In this document: positions 18,257-26,837 of the stretch, in pieces | Layout of the letters: each line of letters opens with the position of its first letter | Position numbering within the stretch: the first letter of the stretch is position 1 | Program-made: the position numbers and the translations under genes | DNA from: Paenarthrobacter sp. GOM3 | GTDB lineage: Bacteria; Actinomycetota; Actinomycetes; Actinomycetales; Micrococcaceae | DNA: 64,000 nt | Assembly (NCBI RefSeq): GCF_018215265.2 | Contig: NZ_CP136562.1 | Coordinates: 4,400,401-4,464,400 of the forward strand | Direction: 5' to 3' | The notes under the pieces: model-generated | The model's input: the letters and a program-made list of their open reading frames with translations, nothing else | Databases searched by the model: none | What the model was told of the DNA's origin: nothing

Positions 18257-18706
18257 TCACTGCGACACCCGTCGGATCACATTGGACAACGTCATGGCCG
18301 TGACAGTGTCCGTGACACCGGGCAGGGAAGAAATCTGTTCCCAAATCTCCTGCACCCTGCCGTGGGAGCGGGCTTCGACGCGCACCATCAAATCAAAGTC
18401 ACCGCTCAGGACATCACACAGAACGACTTCGGGGATCGCCTTGAGCTCAGTCAGGACATCGGCGCCCCGCATGCGGTCCTTCCGGTAAACCATCAGGAAC
18501 GCGGACACAAGGTCCTGGGTCTCCGCTCCGGCGACGATCGTATAGCCCTGGATGTACCCCTGCCGCTCCATGCGCTCGATCCGCTGACGGACAGCGTTCC
18601 TGGAAAGCAGGACCTTTCCTGCCAGTTCCGCGTGCGGCATGCGGGCGTTCCTGGTGAGTTCTGAAAGGATCCTCTGATCGATGCCGTCGAGGCCCGCTCG
18701 CTCCAT
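18257..18706 (-). CDS. Lrp/AsnC family transcriptional regulator
   Basis: The 149-residue product has the AsnC-type helix-turn-helix (LDGIDQRILSELTRNARMPHAELAGKVLLSRNAVRQRIERMERQGYI) and an RAM ligand-binding domain. ATG 18706 has GGAAGGG upstream and gives the conserved start; longer in-frame starts do not. Lrp/AsnC proteins sense amino acids. It is convergent with the aspartase gene, one base between stops, and is the natural candidate regulator of the homoserine-to-fumarate operon and the divergent permease. A symmetric AT-rich site exists at 14228-14248. Confidence 0.92.
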   Translation of the reverse strand: MERAGLDGIDQRILSELTRNARMPHAELAGKVLLSRNAVRQRIERMERQGYIQGYTIVAGAETQDLVSAFLMVYRKDRMRGADVLTELKAIPEVVLCDVLSGDFDLMVRVEARSHGRVQEIWEQISSLPGVTDTVTAMTLSNVIRRVSQ

Positions 18707-18777
18707 GAATCCCTTCCAAGAAATAGCCCGCCAGGAGCCCCGTGGCTCCTGCCTTTGACCGAAAGGCCACGAAGAAG

Positions 18778-19488
18778 ATGATACGTCCCGAGCACCAGGA
18801 ACCACTCCCGGAACGCTACTCATGCGTTCTGTTCGACATGGATGGCACACTGGTTGACTCTGCCAGCGGCGTCACGGCCAGTGCGGCGGAAGCCCTGCTA
18901 TCCGTCGGAGCAACCATCCCGGGTCCTGACCAGTTGCGCCGGTTCGTGGGCCCACCCATGATCGACTCGTTCCGGGCCGTTGTTGGGCTGGACGAGGACC
19001 GGGCCAACGAGGCGCTGCAGCACTATCGGGTGGCCTACGCCAGGGCCGGAGCCCTCCAAGCCCGGCTCTATGAAGGTGTTGAGGGACTCCTTCAGCAGTT
19101 GCACTCACAGGACATGCCGATGGCGGTGGCTACGTCAAAAGTTGAGGATCAAGCCATCCGGCTCACACGGCATTTCGGTGTGGACCACTTCTTCTCGGAT
19201 GTCTGCGGCGCCTCGGATGCCTTGGGGCGGTCGCGGAAAGACGCGGTGATTGCGGAGTCGTTGCGCCGGCTCCGCTCACGCGGTGTCGACACCTCGCGGC
19301 CGGTCATGGTGGGAGACCGTATCTACGACATCGAGGGAGCGGCCACATTCCGGATGCCAGCCATTTTTGCGCTCTGGGGCTACGGCGAACCACACGAGTC
19401 CGTGCACGCTATTGCCACAGCTTCGTCTCCCAGCGAGCTCTTGCCGTTGCTCCAAGGAACCATGCAGGATTCGACGACGGGTCAGTAG
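18778..19488 (+). CDS. HAD family hydrolase (phosphoglycolate phosphatase-like)
   Basis: The 236-residue product has HAD motif I FDMDGTLVDSASG, cap domain sequence GPPMIDSFRAVVGLDED, motif II in VATSKVEDQAIR, and motif III/IV MVGDRIYDIEGAA. These phosphatases remove phosphate from sugar or glycolate esters. ATG 18778 is used; a GTG at 18742 with AGGAG four bases before it is a possible alternative. It is divergent from the Lrp/AsnC gene with 71 bp between starts. Its 3' end overlaps the stop of the next, opposite gene by 7 bp. No substrate is indicated. Confidence 0.88.
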   Translation: MIRPEHQEPLPERYSCVLFDMDGTLVDSASGVTASAAEALLSVGATIPGPDQLRRFVGPPMIDSFRAVVGLDEDRANEALQHYRVAYARAGALQARLYEGVEGLLQQLHSQDMPMAVATSKVEDQAIRLTRHFGVDHFFSDVCGASDALGRSRKDAVIAESLRRLRSRGVDTSRPVMVGDRIYDIEGAATFRMPAIFALWGYGEPHESVHAIATASSPSELLPLLQGTMQDSTTGQ

Positions 19489-20174
19489 TCCGGGTTGCTC
19501 GGCACCACGAGCCCGGTTTCGTAGGCGTAGACCACAACTTGCACCCGATCACGCAGCTGCAGCTTGCTCAGGATCCGGCGGACGTGGGTTTTGACCGTGG
19601 CCTCAGAGAGGAAGAACTTGTGGGCGATCTCCGCGTTGGACAAGCCCTCGGCGATGGTGGTGAGGATCTCCGTTTCGCGCGGGGTGAGCTCATCCAGGAG
19701 CGGGTCACGGTGCGGGCTGGGGGAATGACCGGGCAGGGCTCCTCCGCGGACATAGGTTTCCAGTAGCCTCTGGGTCACCCGCGGAGCCACCACTGCGTCG
19801 CCGCTGGCTACGAGGCGCACTGCGTGGACCAGCTCGGCCGGGGCCACGTCCTTGAGCAGGAACGCGGACGCGCCGGCCTGCAGGCCGCTGAACGCGTACT
19901 CGTCGAGATCAAAGGTGGTGAGGATGATGACCCGCGCATCGGAACCTGAACTGGAGATGCGACGTGTCGCCTCGATCCCATCCATGGCGGGCATCCGGAC
20001 ATCCATCAGCACGACGTCGGGTTGAAGCGCCTCAACCTGCCGGACGGCCTCCAAGCCATCGGAAGCCTCGCCCACCACCGTGAAGTCAGCTTCGCCTTCC
20101 AGGATGAGCCTGAAGCCCATCCGCAGCAGCGGCTGATCGTCCACCAGCAGCACTTTGATGATGTCGCCTGTCAT
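19482..20174 (-). CDS. Two-component response regulator, NarL/LuxR type
   Basis: The 230-residue product has a receiver domain (VLLVDDQPLLRMGFRLIL; phosphoacceptor D58 in LMDVRMPAMDG; conserved Lys in FLLKDVAP) and a C-terminal LuxR helix-turn-helix (LTPRETEILTTIAEGLSNAEIAHKFFLSEATVKTHVRRIL). It overlaps the upstream sensor kinase gene by 4 bp, so kinase and regulator are made together. The two sit downstream of the ABC-2 exporter genes on the same strand and probably control them. The signal is unknown; such sets often answer envelope stress or antimicrobial compounds. Confidence 0.95.
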   Translation of the reverse strand: MTGDIIKVLLVDDQPLLRMGFRLILEGEADFTVVGEASDGLEAVRQVEALQPDVVLMDVRMPAMDGIEATRRISSSGSDARVIILTTFDLDEYAFSGLQAGASAFLLKDVAPAELVHAVRLVASGDAVVAPRVTQRLLETYVRGGALPGHSPSPHRDPLLDELTPRETEILTTIAEGLSNAEIAHKFFLSEATVKTHVRRILSKLQLRDRVQVVVYAYETGLVVPSNPDY

Positions 20175-21460
20175 GATTCCCCCTTGTCGCCGTTCCAGCG
20201 GAGCTCGGCGTGGACCGCCCAGCCTCCCCTTTTCCCTGGACCGGCAGTAACGATTCCAGCATAGATTCCGGCGCGTTCATTCATTCCGGCGATTCCCTGC
20301 CCCGTGCCCAGGCTGCCCGCGAATTCGCTGCCGCCCTCATGGGTTCCGCGACCGTCGTCGTTGACGTTTATGGTGACCAAATCGCCGTCGCGCGACACCT
20401 GCACGTCAACACGGCTGAGCGAGCGGCCATACCGCAGGACGTTGGTCAGCGACTCCTGCACGATCCGGTAGACGGTGAGTTGGAAGGCCGGGTCGGACGG
20501 CAGCCCGGGACCGGTGTGTGCGTAATGCACCGGGAGCCCGGCCGTTCGGAATCCCTCCAAAAGGTTAGCCAGGTTGTGACCCGATTCCAGCGGCGCCAGC
20601 GGCGCTGGCCGCCCCGAATCGTCACGCAGTACGCCCAACACGCGGCGCATGTCGGCCAAGGCAGCCCGGCCGGTCCGCGACAATTCGTTCAGGACCTCCC
20701 CGGCCCTCTCCGGGTCCTTTTTGACCACAACGGCTGCGCCGTCGGACAGGCTGATCATCACCGTCAGGGAGTGGGCCACGACGTCGTGCATCTCGCGCGC
20801 TATCCGGTTGCGCTCGGTGACCTTGCCCAACTGGGTGGTCCGCGCAGCCCAGGCGGCGATTTCTCCCTCATGTTCCCTGCGTTGGCGCACGGAAATGCCA
20901 ATCCCGGTAGCCAGGAGGTTGGAGAGCATGATGGTTATTGCGGTGGCAATGTTGTTGATCAGGTGGAAGTTCTCAGGGACGTCCTGGAGAGTGTCCATCT
21001 GACTGGGACTTGTCCACATGAACAGGTAGAGCAAGCTGAGCGGCAGGCTGGCCACGGCGAAAACCACCAGCGCGACCGCTCGCCGCTTGAGTGATGCCAG
21101 CGCATAGAGAGCGAACCAAAGACCCACCGACACGTTCGAACCCCACGGGTTCAGGATGGTCGCGGCGACTTCAAGGAGCGCGACGGCGGCAACCACCGGA
21201 AGGGGGAAGTGTCGCCTGAAGACCAAGGCGAGCGCGATCATCAGCAGCAGGGCCACCACGAACCACTTGGCGTCGACGACCGAGGTGATGATGGTGGGGA
21301 GGGCAAGGAGCACGTAGCAAAGGACCACCACGGCATCCATCGCACGCGGCCGCTGGAAGAAGTAGCGCCGGATTCTGCCCCTGCGGCGCTGGGCGATTTC
21401 AGCGAAGGACGCGTCAGCCGGGGTGGCCGACGCGTCCTTCGTCTGCAGAGCTTCAGTCAT
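20171..21460 (-). CDS. Sensor histidine kinase (HisKA_3 type)
   Basis: The 429-residue product has about five or six membrane helices (residues 45-195), then the dimerisation and phosphoacceptor helix ERNRIAREMHDVVAHSLTVMI with the histidine of REMHD, and a degenerate-looking but complete ATP-binding domain with VNDDGRGTHEGG. No large extracellular sensor domain is present, so the membrane helices likely sense the signal. It is coupled to its response regulator (4-bp overlap) and lies 26 bp after the ABC permease gene on the same strand. Confidence 0.94.
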   Translation of the reverse strand: MTEALQTKDASATPADASFAEIAQRRRGRIRRYFFQRPRAMDAVVVLCYVLLALPTIITSVVDAKWFVVALLLMIALALVFRRHFPLPVVAAVALLEVAATILNPWGSNVSVGLWFALYALASLKRRAVALVVFAVASLPLSLLYLFMWTSPSQMDTLQDVPENFHLINNIATAITIMLSNLLATGIGISVRQRREHEGEIAAWAARTTQLGKVTERNRIAREMHDVVAHSLTVMISLSDGAAVVVKKDPERAGEVLNELSRTGRAALADMRRVLGVLRDDSGRPAPLAPLESGHNLANLLEGFRTAGLPVHYAHTGPGLPSDPAFQLTVYRIVQESLTNVLRYGRSLSRVDVQVSRDGDLVTINVNDDGRGTHEGGSEFAGSLGTGQGIAGMNERAGIYAGIVTAGPGKRGGWAVHAELRWNGDKGES

Positions 21461-21486
21461 GGATCGAGCCTAGACGGCAACCCGTC

Positions 21487-22338
21487 CTAGACGTCCCGCT
21501 TCTTCAGCAGGATCATGGCCAGGGCCACCGGTACCACTACCCAAGCGCCCAGGACCAGTCCGGCCTGCCACGCCTCAAGCGTGTCCGGGACGTGCTCGAC
21601 GGCGGTCAGCGGGCTGATGGTGTTGCCGGGAAGGTACTTGCTGGCCTCTTTGAAGAAATCGCCGGGGATCAGTTGGAAGGCGATGGGCGCCACGAAGAAC
21701 AGTCCCACCAGGCTCATGATGCCGCCGGCCGAGTTCCGGACCAGGGTGCCAAGGGCCATGCCGATGGCTGCTACGGCCGCCACGTAGATGCTGTTGACCA
21801 GCAGGAGCTTGACCGATTGCGAGCTGCCGAGATCGAGTTTGAGATCGTAGTTGTTCAGGATGGGCAGCGCCACAAGTCCGGCAACGTAGGTCGCCACTGC
21901 GGTGAGGACGAACGCGCTCACCATCACCACAATGAGCTTTGCCAGGAACGGCGACAACCGCCGGGGTACGGCTGCGAAGGTGGAGCGGGCCATGCCCGTA
22001 GTGAACTCGGAGCTCATGAGCAGGACGCCCAGGGAGCCCAGGATCAGCTGGGCGAAGACGATGCCCGAGGTAGGTACGGTAACTGCGAGGTCCCCGCCCT
22101 GAGCCGCCAGCGCTGCAGCCGCCTGCGGATCCTCTGCAGCCTGCTTGGCGAACTCGCCGGTTCCCCATGCGCCGAGGGCGGAGAAGCCCACCATCACCAC
22201 AGCGGTGGAAGCCAGCAGGATCAGCGTGGACATCAAAGTGCGGAACTTGATGAATTCCGAGTTGAGGACACGGTGGAAGGCCGGTCCCGGACCCACTGAG
22301 TTGCGGATGGACTTACGGTCCAAAGTGGTAGTGCTCAT
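21487..22338 (-). CDS. ABC-2 type transporter permease
   Basis: The 283-residue product shows six hydrophobic segments beginning with FRTLMSTLILLASTAVVMVGFSALGAW; a long periplasmic loop with AAEDPQAAAALAAQGGD precedes the second helix. The pattern and the paired ATPase gene two bases upstream identify an ABC-2 exporter membrane subunit. The last helix ends in the basic tail ILLKKRDV, common in this group. Substrate is unknown. The ATPase, permease, kinase and regulator genes run in one direction with short gaps and are probably one transcript. Confidence 0.88.
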   Translation of the reverse strand: MSTTTLDRKSIRNSVGPGPAFHRVLNSEFIKFRTLMSTLILLASTAVVMVGFSALGAWGTGEFAKQAAEDPQAAAALAAQGGDLAVTVPTSGIVFAQLILGSLGVLLMSSEFTTGMARSTFAAVPRRLSPFLAKLIVVMVSAFVLTAVATYVAGLVALPILNNYDLKLDLGSSQSVKLLLVNSIYVAAVAAIGMALGTLVRNSAGGIMSLVGLFFVAPIAFQLIPGDFFKEASKYLPGNTISPLTAVEHVPDTLEAWQAGLVLGAWVVVPVALAMILLKKRDV

Positions 22339-22340
22339 GT

Positions 22341-23285
22341 CTATTTCCCTCCGGCCTGAGCGGGAACCGAGGCCCCGGCGGTGATGTGCGAGTGGTATTC
22401 GACCTCGTCCTTGGTCAGTTCCATGTAGGCCTCTTCCAAGCTCGCCTGGAGTGGGGTCAATTCGTAGACCATGACCTGGTTGTCCAAGGCGGCCCGGGCG
22501 ATTCCACGCGGATCCAGGCCCGAAACTTCCAGGAGTTCGCGTTCGTGGACTTCCACCGAAACCCCGGTGCCGGCGAGCAGTTGCATGAGCCGCTCCGGCT
22601 GGTCAGTGCGGACGCGGGTCCGTATCTGGCCCTTGCCCGTAATGATGTCGGCGATGGGGGCGTCGGCAATGATCCTGCCGCGGCCGATCACGATCAGGTG
22701 ATCTGCCGTGAGGGCCATTTCGCTCATGAGGTGGCTGGACAGGAAGACGGTGCGTCCCTCCGAGGCCAGGTACTTGACCAGGTTGCGGACCCAGACCACG
22801 CCTTCAGGATCGAGGCCGTTCACCGGCTCATCCAGGATGATGGTCTGCGGATCGCCCAGCAGCGCGGCGGCAATGCCGAGGCGCTGACCCATTCCGAGCG
22901 AGAAGCCTTTGACCTTCTTCTTGGCAACGTCACCCAGACCGGTCATCTCGATGACTTCGCGCACCCGGCTTTTCGGGATGCTGTGCGTCGCGGCCATGGC
23001 GAGCAGGTGGTTGTAGGCGGTGCGGCTGGTGTGGACTGCCTTGGCGTCCAGGAGTGCGCCGATCTCACGCAACGGTGCCTTGTGCTGTACAAACGGCTCA
23101 CCGTTCACCGTCACCGAACCCGACGTAGGAGCATCCAGTCCCATGATCATGCGCATGGTGGTGGACTTGCCGGCACCGTTCGGGCCCAGGAAGCCCGTCA
23201 CCCGTCCGGCTTGGACAGTGAAACTGACACCGCCGACGGCGGTCTTCTCGCCGTAGACCTTGGTCAGGCCTTTTGCTTCGATCAT
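22341..23285 (-). CDS. ABC transporter ATP-binding protein (ABC-2 exporter)
   Basis: The 314-residue product has a Walker A GPNGAGKSTT, signature FSLGMGQRLGIAAALLGDP, Walker B TIILDEPVNGLDPEG and switch histidine LSSHLMSEM. Its DrrA/BcrA-like layout, with a C-terminal extension, is typical of exporters of lantibiotics or other antimicrobials. ATG 23285 gives the start MIEAKGLTKVYGEKTAVGG; an upstream in-frame start at 23357 would add non-conserved residues. It is the first gene of the exporter and two-component cluster. Confidence 0.95.
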   Translation of the reverse strand: MIEAKGLTKVYGEKTAVGGVSFTVQAGRVTGFLGPNGAGKSTTMRMIMGLDAPTSGSVTVNGEPFVQHKAPLREIGALLDAKAVHTSRTAYNHLLAMAATHSIPKSRVREVIEMTGLGDVAKKKVKGFSLGMGQRLGIAAALLGDPQTIILDEPVNGLDPEGVVWVRNLVKYLASEGRTVFLSSHLMSEMALTADHLIVIGRGRIIADAPIADIITGKGQIRTRVRTDQPERLMQLLAGTGVSVEVHERELLEVSGLDPRGIARAALDNQVMVYELTPLQASLEEAYMELTKDEVEYHSHITAGASVPAQAGGK

Positions 23286-23436
23286 GGAAGCGTTCCCTCC
23301 TCGGAGCACAACATCTGTGTGCAAGTGAGTTTTGAATGTACTCACCACGCTACTCACGGCGGCAGCGCAAATCGCCTGTCTCAGGGATGATTCAGGGTCC
23401 AGTCAGGGTAGTCCTCGCGGATGACGCCGGATGGGA

Positions 23437-24939
23437 CTATTCGGCCGGCAACGGCGAGTACACGCGAAGTTCCCCTTGTTTCACCCTGAAGGTTGCGCTG
23501 CGGACGCCCGGCTTGGGCTCACCGTCAACCGCCAGGACCAACGGCTGGCCGATTGCTTCCACGGTGACCTCGGTGACTTCGGTGAGGTGGGTGACCTTTG
23601 AAGCCGAGACAGTGCCGGTCACGACCGCCCACAGCAGCCGCGCCCTGGCGAACGGCTCATCCGCCGTAATCATGCGGAGGTCGAACACTCCGTCATCCAG
23701 CACCGGCCGCCGCAGTGGCGCGTGGTCGCTTGGGTAGAACCTTCCCCGGCCCATATAGAGGATCCAGAGTTTGTGCTTCACGCCGTCCACGGTGAGGGTG
23801 GTGGGCGAGTTCACCCCGAAGGTGCGCAGCGACGCCACCACACCGGCCAGCGGCTTTCCCATGGCAGGCTGGAGCCTCTCCCTGCGGCGGACCAGGTTGG
23901 GGTAGACGCCAACGCTGGCGGTGTTCAGCATGGCCAGTTCGGAGGTTTCCGGCATGTCAGGCAGGCCGCGCTGGACCACCACGTGCCCCAGGTCGACGGA
24001 CGCTGCGAGGCCTTTGGTCACGGCTTCAATGGCGTCATCGATCGAGCTGGTTCCGAGGTCCCGGGCGAAATGGTTGAGGGTTCCGCCCGGTAGTACCAGG
24101 AGCGGGAGTGAATACTCGACGGCGGCAGCGGCCGCAGTGCCCACAGTTCCGTCACCGCCCCAGACACCCAGCGCTACGGTGCCGGGCCGTGTGGCTGCGG
24201 CTTCCATCCCGGCCGCTACGTCCTCACCCTCGGCGATTTCATGTATATACGCTTTAGGGAATATGCCTTTTAGGAGTTCTCCCGTTTCGGGTGTGTACGA
24301 GCCACCCATGGCGTTGACCCCGATACTCAGCCCTTCGCCGTCGTGAATTGCTGGCGCCTCTGCCGGCGTGCGGCGGGGAGTCGGTTCGGCAGGCCGCGCT
24401 GGCCACCACTTGCGGGTCGCCCAAGCAGCGCCAGCCCCCAGGGCGGATCCCAGCACCACATCGGACGGCCAATGCGCACCCGTGTGCACCCGCGAATAGG
24501 CCACCCCAACGGCAATCGGGGCCAGTGCAACGCCGATGGCAGGAGACACGATGCCTGCGCCCACAGCGAAGGCGACCGCGGAAGCGGAGTGGCCGGAGGG
24601 CATCGACGAGCTGGTTGGTTGTGGGTTCACGAAACGAAACAGCGGCAGGTGCTCAGGAAGCGGGCGCCTCCGGGGGAGTAACCGCTTGAAGATCACGTTG
24701 GTGACGCCTGAGGCAACGCCCAAGGCCAACACGCCATGAAGGGCCGCCCTGCGCGGCTTGCCGGGAAACGCGGCCATGACTCCCGCGATACCGAACCACA
24801 GCTTGCCCTTGGTGGCCGCCGCGGAGAGCCGCCGGAAGAGCACGTCGTGATCGCCTTGCGGTTGCCGGGACACAGCCCCCAGCAGGAAGCGGTCCAACCG
24901 TGCCACCCTTTTGGGGCCTTTGCCCACGAAGCCTCGCAT
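23437..24939 (-). CDS. PAP2 phosphatase fused to diacylglycerol/sphingosine kinase domain
   Basis: The 500-residue product joins two lipid enzymes. Residues about 60-180 form a PAP2 domain with all three motifs: FKRLLPRRRPL, MPSGHSAS and SRVHTGAHWPSD. Residues about 205-500 form a lipid-kinase domain with GVWGGDGTVGTAA and LPGGTLNHFARDLG. The first half removes phosphate from lipid phosphates, the second adds phosphate to diacylglycerol-like lipids. Such fusions are known in actinobacteria and could recycle undecaprenyl or glycerolipid carriers. A second, unfused PAP2 gene starts 61 bp away in the opposite direction. Confidence 0.93.
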   Translation of the reverse strand: MRGFVGKGPKRVARLDRFLLGAVSRQPQGDHDVLFRRLSAAATKGKLWFGIAGVMAAFPGKPRRAALHGVLALGVASGVTNVIFKRLLPRRRPLPEHLPLFRFVNPQPTSSSMPSGHSASAVAFAVGAGIVSPAIGVALAPIAVGVAYSRVHTGAHWPSDVVLGSALGAGAAWATRKWWPARPAEPTPRRTPAEAPAIHDGEGLSIGVNAMGGSYTPETGELLKGIFPKAYIHEIAEGEDVAAGMEAAATRPGTVALGVWGGDGTVGTAAAAAVEYSLPLLVLPGGTLNHFARDLGTSSIDDAIEAVTKGLAASVDLGHVVVQRGLPDMPETSELAMLNTASVGVYPNLVRRRERLQPAMGKPLAGVVASLRTFGVNSPTTLTVDGVKHKLWILYMGRGRFYPSDHAPLRRPVLDDGVFDLRMITADEPFARARLLWAVVTGTVSASKVTHLTEVTEVTVEAIGQPLVLAVDGEPKPGVRSATFRVKQGELRVYSPLPAE

Positions 24940-25000
24940 CCCAACACACTAACGCCCGATCAGCCCGAAAGTGCAACACTGCGGTGACTACCATGTAGGC

Positions 25001-25705
25001 ATGATTCGTGTCCTTCACCTACGGGAGCGGCCAGGCTGGCGAACGGCGCTGGCCGGGGTCCTTCTCTTCACCGCTTTCATCATCCCCGGGGTGATGCTGC
25101 TGGTTGGGCAAGGTGAGCCCGTATTCACCCGGGTGGACACCTGGTGGCAGGCCTTCGTCTTCACGCTTCGCTCGCCGTTTTGGGACGGGATCAACGCGTT
25201 CCTCAACAGCATCGGGTACGTGGGGATGTTGGTACTTCACGGGCTGCTGGCCGCAGCGCTCCTCGTGTGGCGCCGACCAGTCACGGCCACCTTCGCCCTG
25301 ACCTCAGGAGTGGCTGCGCTGGCACTCACGCAACTAGCCAAGGTAGTTGTGGGCAGGCAGCGCCCGGAGGGAGCCAAGGTTCTGACTGATACGGGTTCAT
25401 ACCCTTCCGGGCATGTATCGGCAACCACCGCATTCACGGTGGTTTTGGTTGTCCTGCTCGGACGATGGTGGATGACTGTGCTGGCCATGATCGGAGTGAT
25501 CGCCATGATGATCAGCCGGACCTACCTCTCGGCGCACTGGCTCAGCGATGTGCTTGGCGGAGCCTGCCTGGCCTCAGGGGTGGTGCTCCTTCTGTGGTGG
25601 CTGTTCCGCCGTTCATGTATTGCGGAGGATGCCAGATCCGACGGGAAAGCTATTTGGTCCGCAAGGGCTTTGCGACGCCGGCCAGGAGCAGGGCAAGCAG
25701 AATAG
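25001..25705 (+). CDS. PAP2 family lipid phosphatase
   Basis: The 234-residue product has six membrane helices and the PAP2 triad: KVVVGRQRP, YPSGHVSATT and SRTYLSAHWLSDVLGG. It dephosphorylates a lipid phosphate on the outer face of the membrane, for example undecaprenyl pyrophosphate, phosphatidic acid or phosphatidylglycerol phosphate. ATG 25001 precedes a basic stretch (MIRVLHLRERPGWR) before the first helix; an upstream GTG at 24971 seems unlikely. Its 3' end overlaps the convergent MFS gene by 56 bp, so the last residues of each are encoded by the same DNA. Confidence 0.9.
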   Translation: MIRVLHLRERPGWRTALAGVLLFTAFIIPGVMLLVGQGEPVFTRVDTWWQAFVFTLRSPFWDGINAFLNSIGYVGMLVLHGLLAAALLVWRRPVTATFALTSGVAALALTQLAKVVVGRQRPEGAKVLTDTGSYPSGHVSATTAFTVVLVVLLGRWWMTVLAMIGVIAMMISRTYLSAHWLSDVLGGACLASGVVLLLWWLFRRSCIAEDARSDGKAIWSARALRRRPGAGQAE

Positions 25706-26837
25706 GCGCCCCGATGGCCAGGAGGGCCATGTGGATTCCTGTGTGGTCGCCTAGGTAGCCAAGCAGAGGTGGTCCCGCAAGGAATGCGACATAACCGATG
25801 GTGGACACCACGGAAACACGGGCCGCAGCATGCTTGGGGTCGTCAGCCGCCGCGGACATCCCCATGGGGAAGGCGAGTGCCGCACCAACGCCCCACAATG
25901 CCGCCCCGACGCCTGCCAGGAACACGTTGTCAGCGAAGACGAACAACGCCAGGCCCGCTGCTGCCGCAGCCATGCTTGCGCGGAGGACAGCAACCCGGCC
26001 AAATTTGTCGATCGCCTTCCCGCCCAGGAACCGCATGAGTGTCATCGCCGCAACGAAGAGGGCGAAGAGAAGCGCTCCGGTCGATTCAGTAGCTCCCAGA
26101 CCGTCCACGGTTGCCTTGGCGATCCAATCGTTGCCGGCACCCTCGGTGAGCGTCGCACCCAGGACCACGACGCCGATGAGCAGCGTCCTGCCATCCCGCC
26201 AAGCCGAGGGTCCCTTCTCAAGGGGAGCGCCGTCGTCGTGCGTTTCCGCGACCTCGTGCGGCAGGAAGAACTTGGGGACCGTCAGCGCGAGGGCGACGGC
26301 GATCGCAGCGATCACCAGCAGGTGAGCCGGAAGCCCGACGCCAAGCTTCGAGAGTCCGGCGCCGATCAACGCCCCCACGAACGCGCCGCCGCTGAACGCG
26401 GCATGGAACTGGGGCATGATGGTGCGCTTGAGCCGGTGTTCAACGTCTGCGCCCTCAATGTTCTGGGCGACATCCCACAGGCCGATTCCGATGCCGAAGA
26501 AGAACAGGGCTATGGCGGTTGCCGGGACTGAGGCGGCCATCAGCGAGAAAGCAATGGCTGCTCCCGCGGCGCCAGCCACGATGCCGGCCACCCGGACAGT
26601 ATTCGCTGTCCCGATCCTGCCCACCACCCAGCCCGCGGAGGGCAGCGCAAGCAAAGACCCGACGGCGGTGCAGAGCAGCAAGGTGCCCATCTGGCCCGAG
26701 GTGAGGCTGAGTGCTTCGGTGACGGCCGGAATGCGTGCGGCCCAACTGGCAAAGACGAGGCCGTTCATGCCGAAGATCAGGAACGTTGCCACCGCCGCGG
26801 CGTTGACGCTTTTGGAGCTTTCGATGCTGGTGGTCAT
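25650..26837 (-). CDS. MFS transporter (FucP/YbjJ-like)
   Basis: The 395-residue product has twelve predicted helices, starting with AVATFLIFGMNGLVFASWAARIPAVTEALSLTSGQMGTLLL, a pattern of the YbjJ-like group of the major facilitator superfamily. The central loop is short and charged (HEVAETHDDGAPLEKGPSAW). Transport direction and substrate are unknown; relatives move sugars or unknown metabolites. The start overlaps the stop of the upstream DeoR regulator gene by 4 bp, so the regulator and transporter are one transcript. The 3' end overlaps the PAP2 gene by 56 bp. Confidence 0.9.
   Translation of the reverse strand: MTTSIESSKSVNAAAVATFLIFGMNGLVFASWAARIPAVTEALSLTSGQMGTLLLCTAVGSLLALPSAGWVVGRIGTANTVRVAGIVAGAAGAAIAFSLMAASVPATAIALFFFGIGIGLWDVAQNIEGADVEHRLKRTIMPQFHAAFSGGAFVGALIGAGLSKLGVGLPAHLLVIAAIAVALALTVPKFFLPHEVAETHDDGAPLEKGPSAWRDGRTLLIGVVVLGATLTEGAGNDWIAKATVDGLGATESTGALLFALFVAAMTLMRFLGGKAIDKFGRVAVLRASMAAAAAGLALFVFADNVFLAGVGAALWGVGAALAFPMGMSAAADDPKHAAARVSVVSTIGYVAFLAGPPLLGYLGDHTGIHMALLAIGAPILLALLLAGVAKPLRTK

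Noticed and set aside
23437..23440. Possible link of the two-component/exporter cluster to a lantibiotic gene set
   Set aside because: The ABC-2 exporter resembles antimicrobial exporters, but no precursor peptide or modifying enzyme is present nearby.
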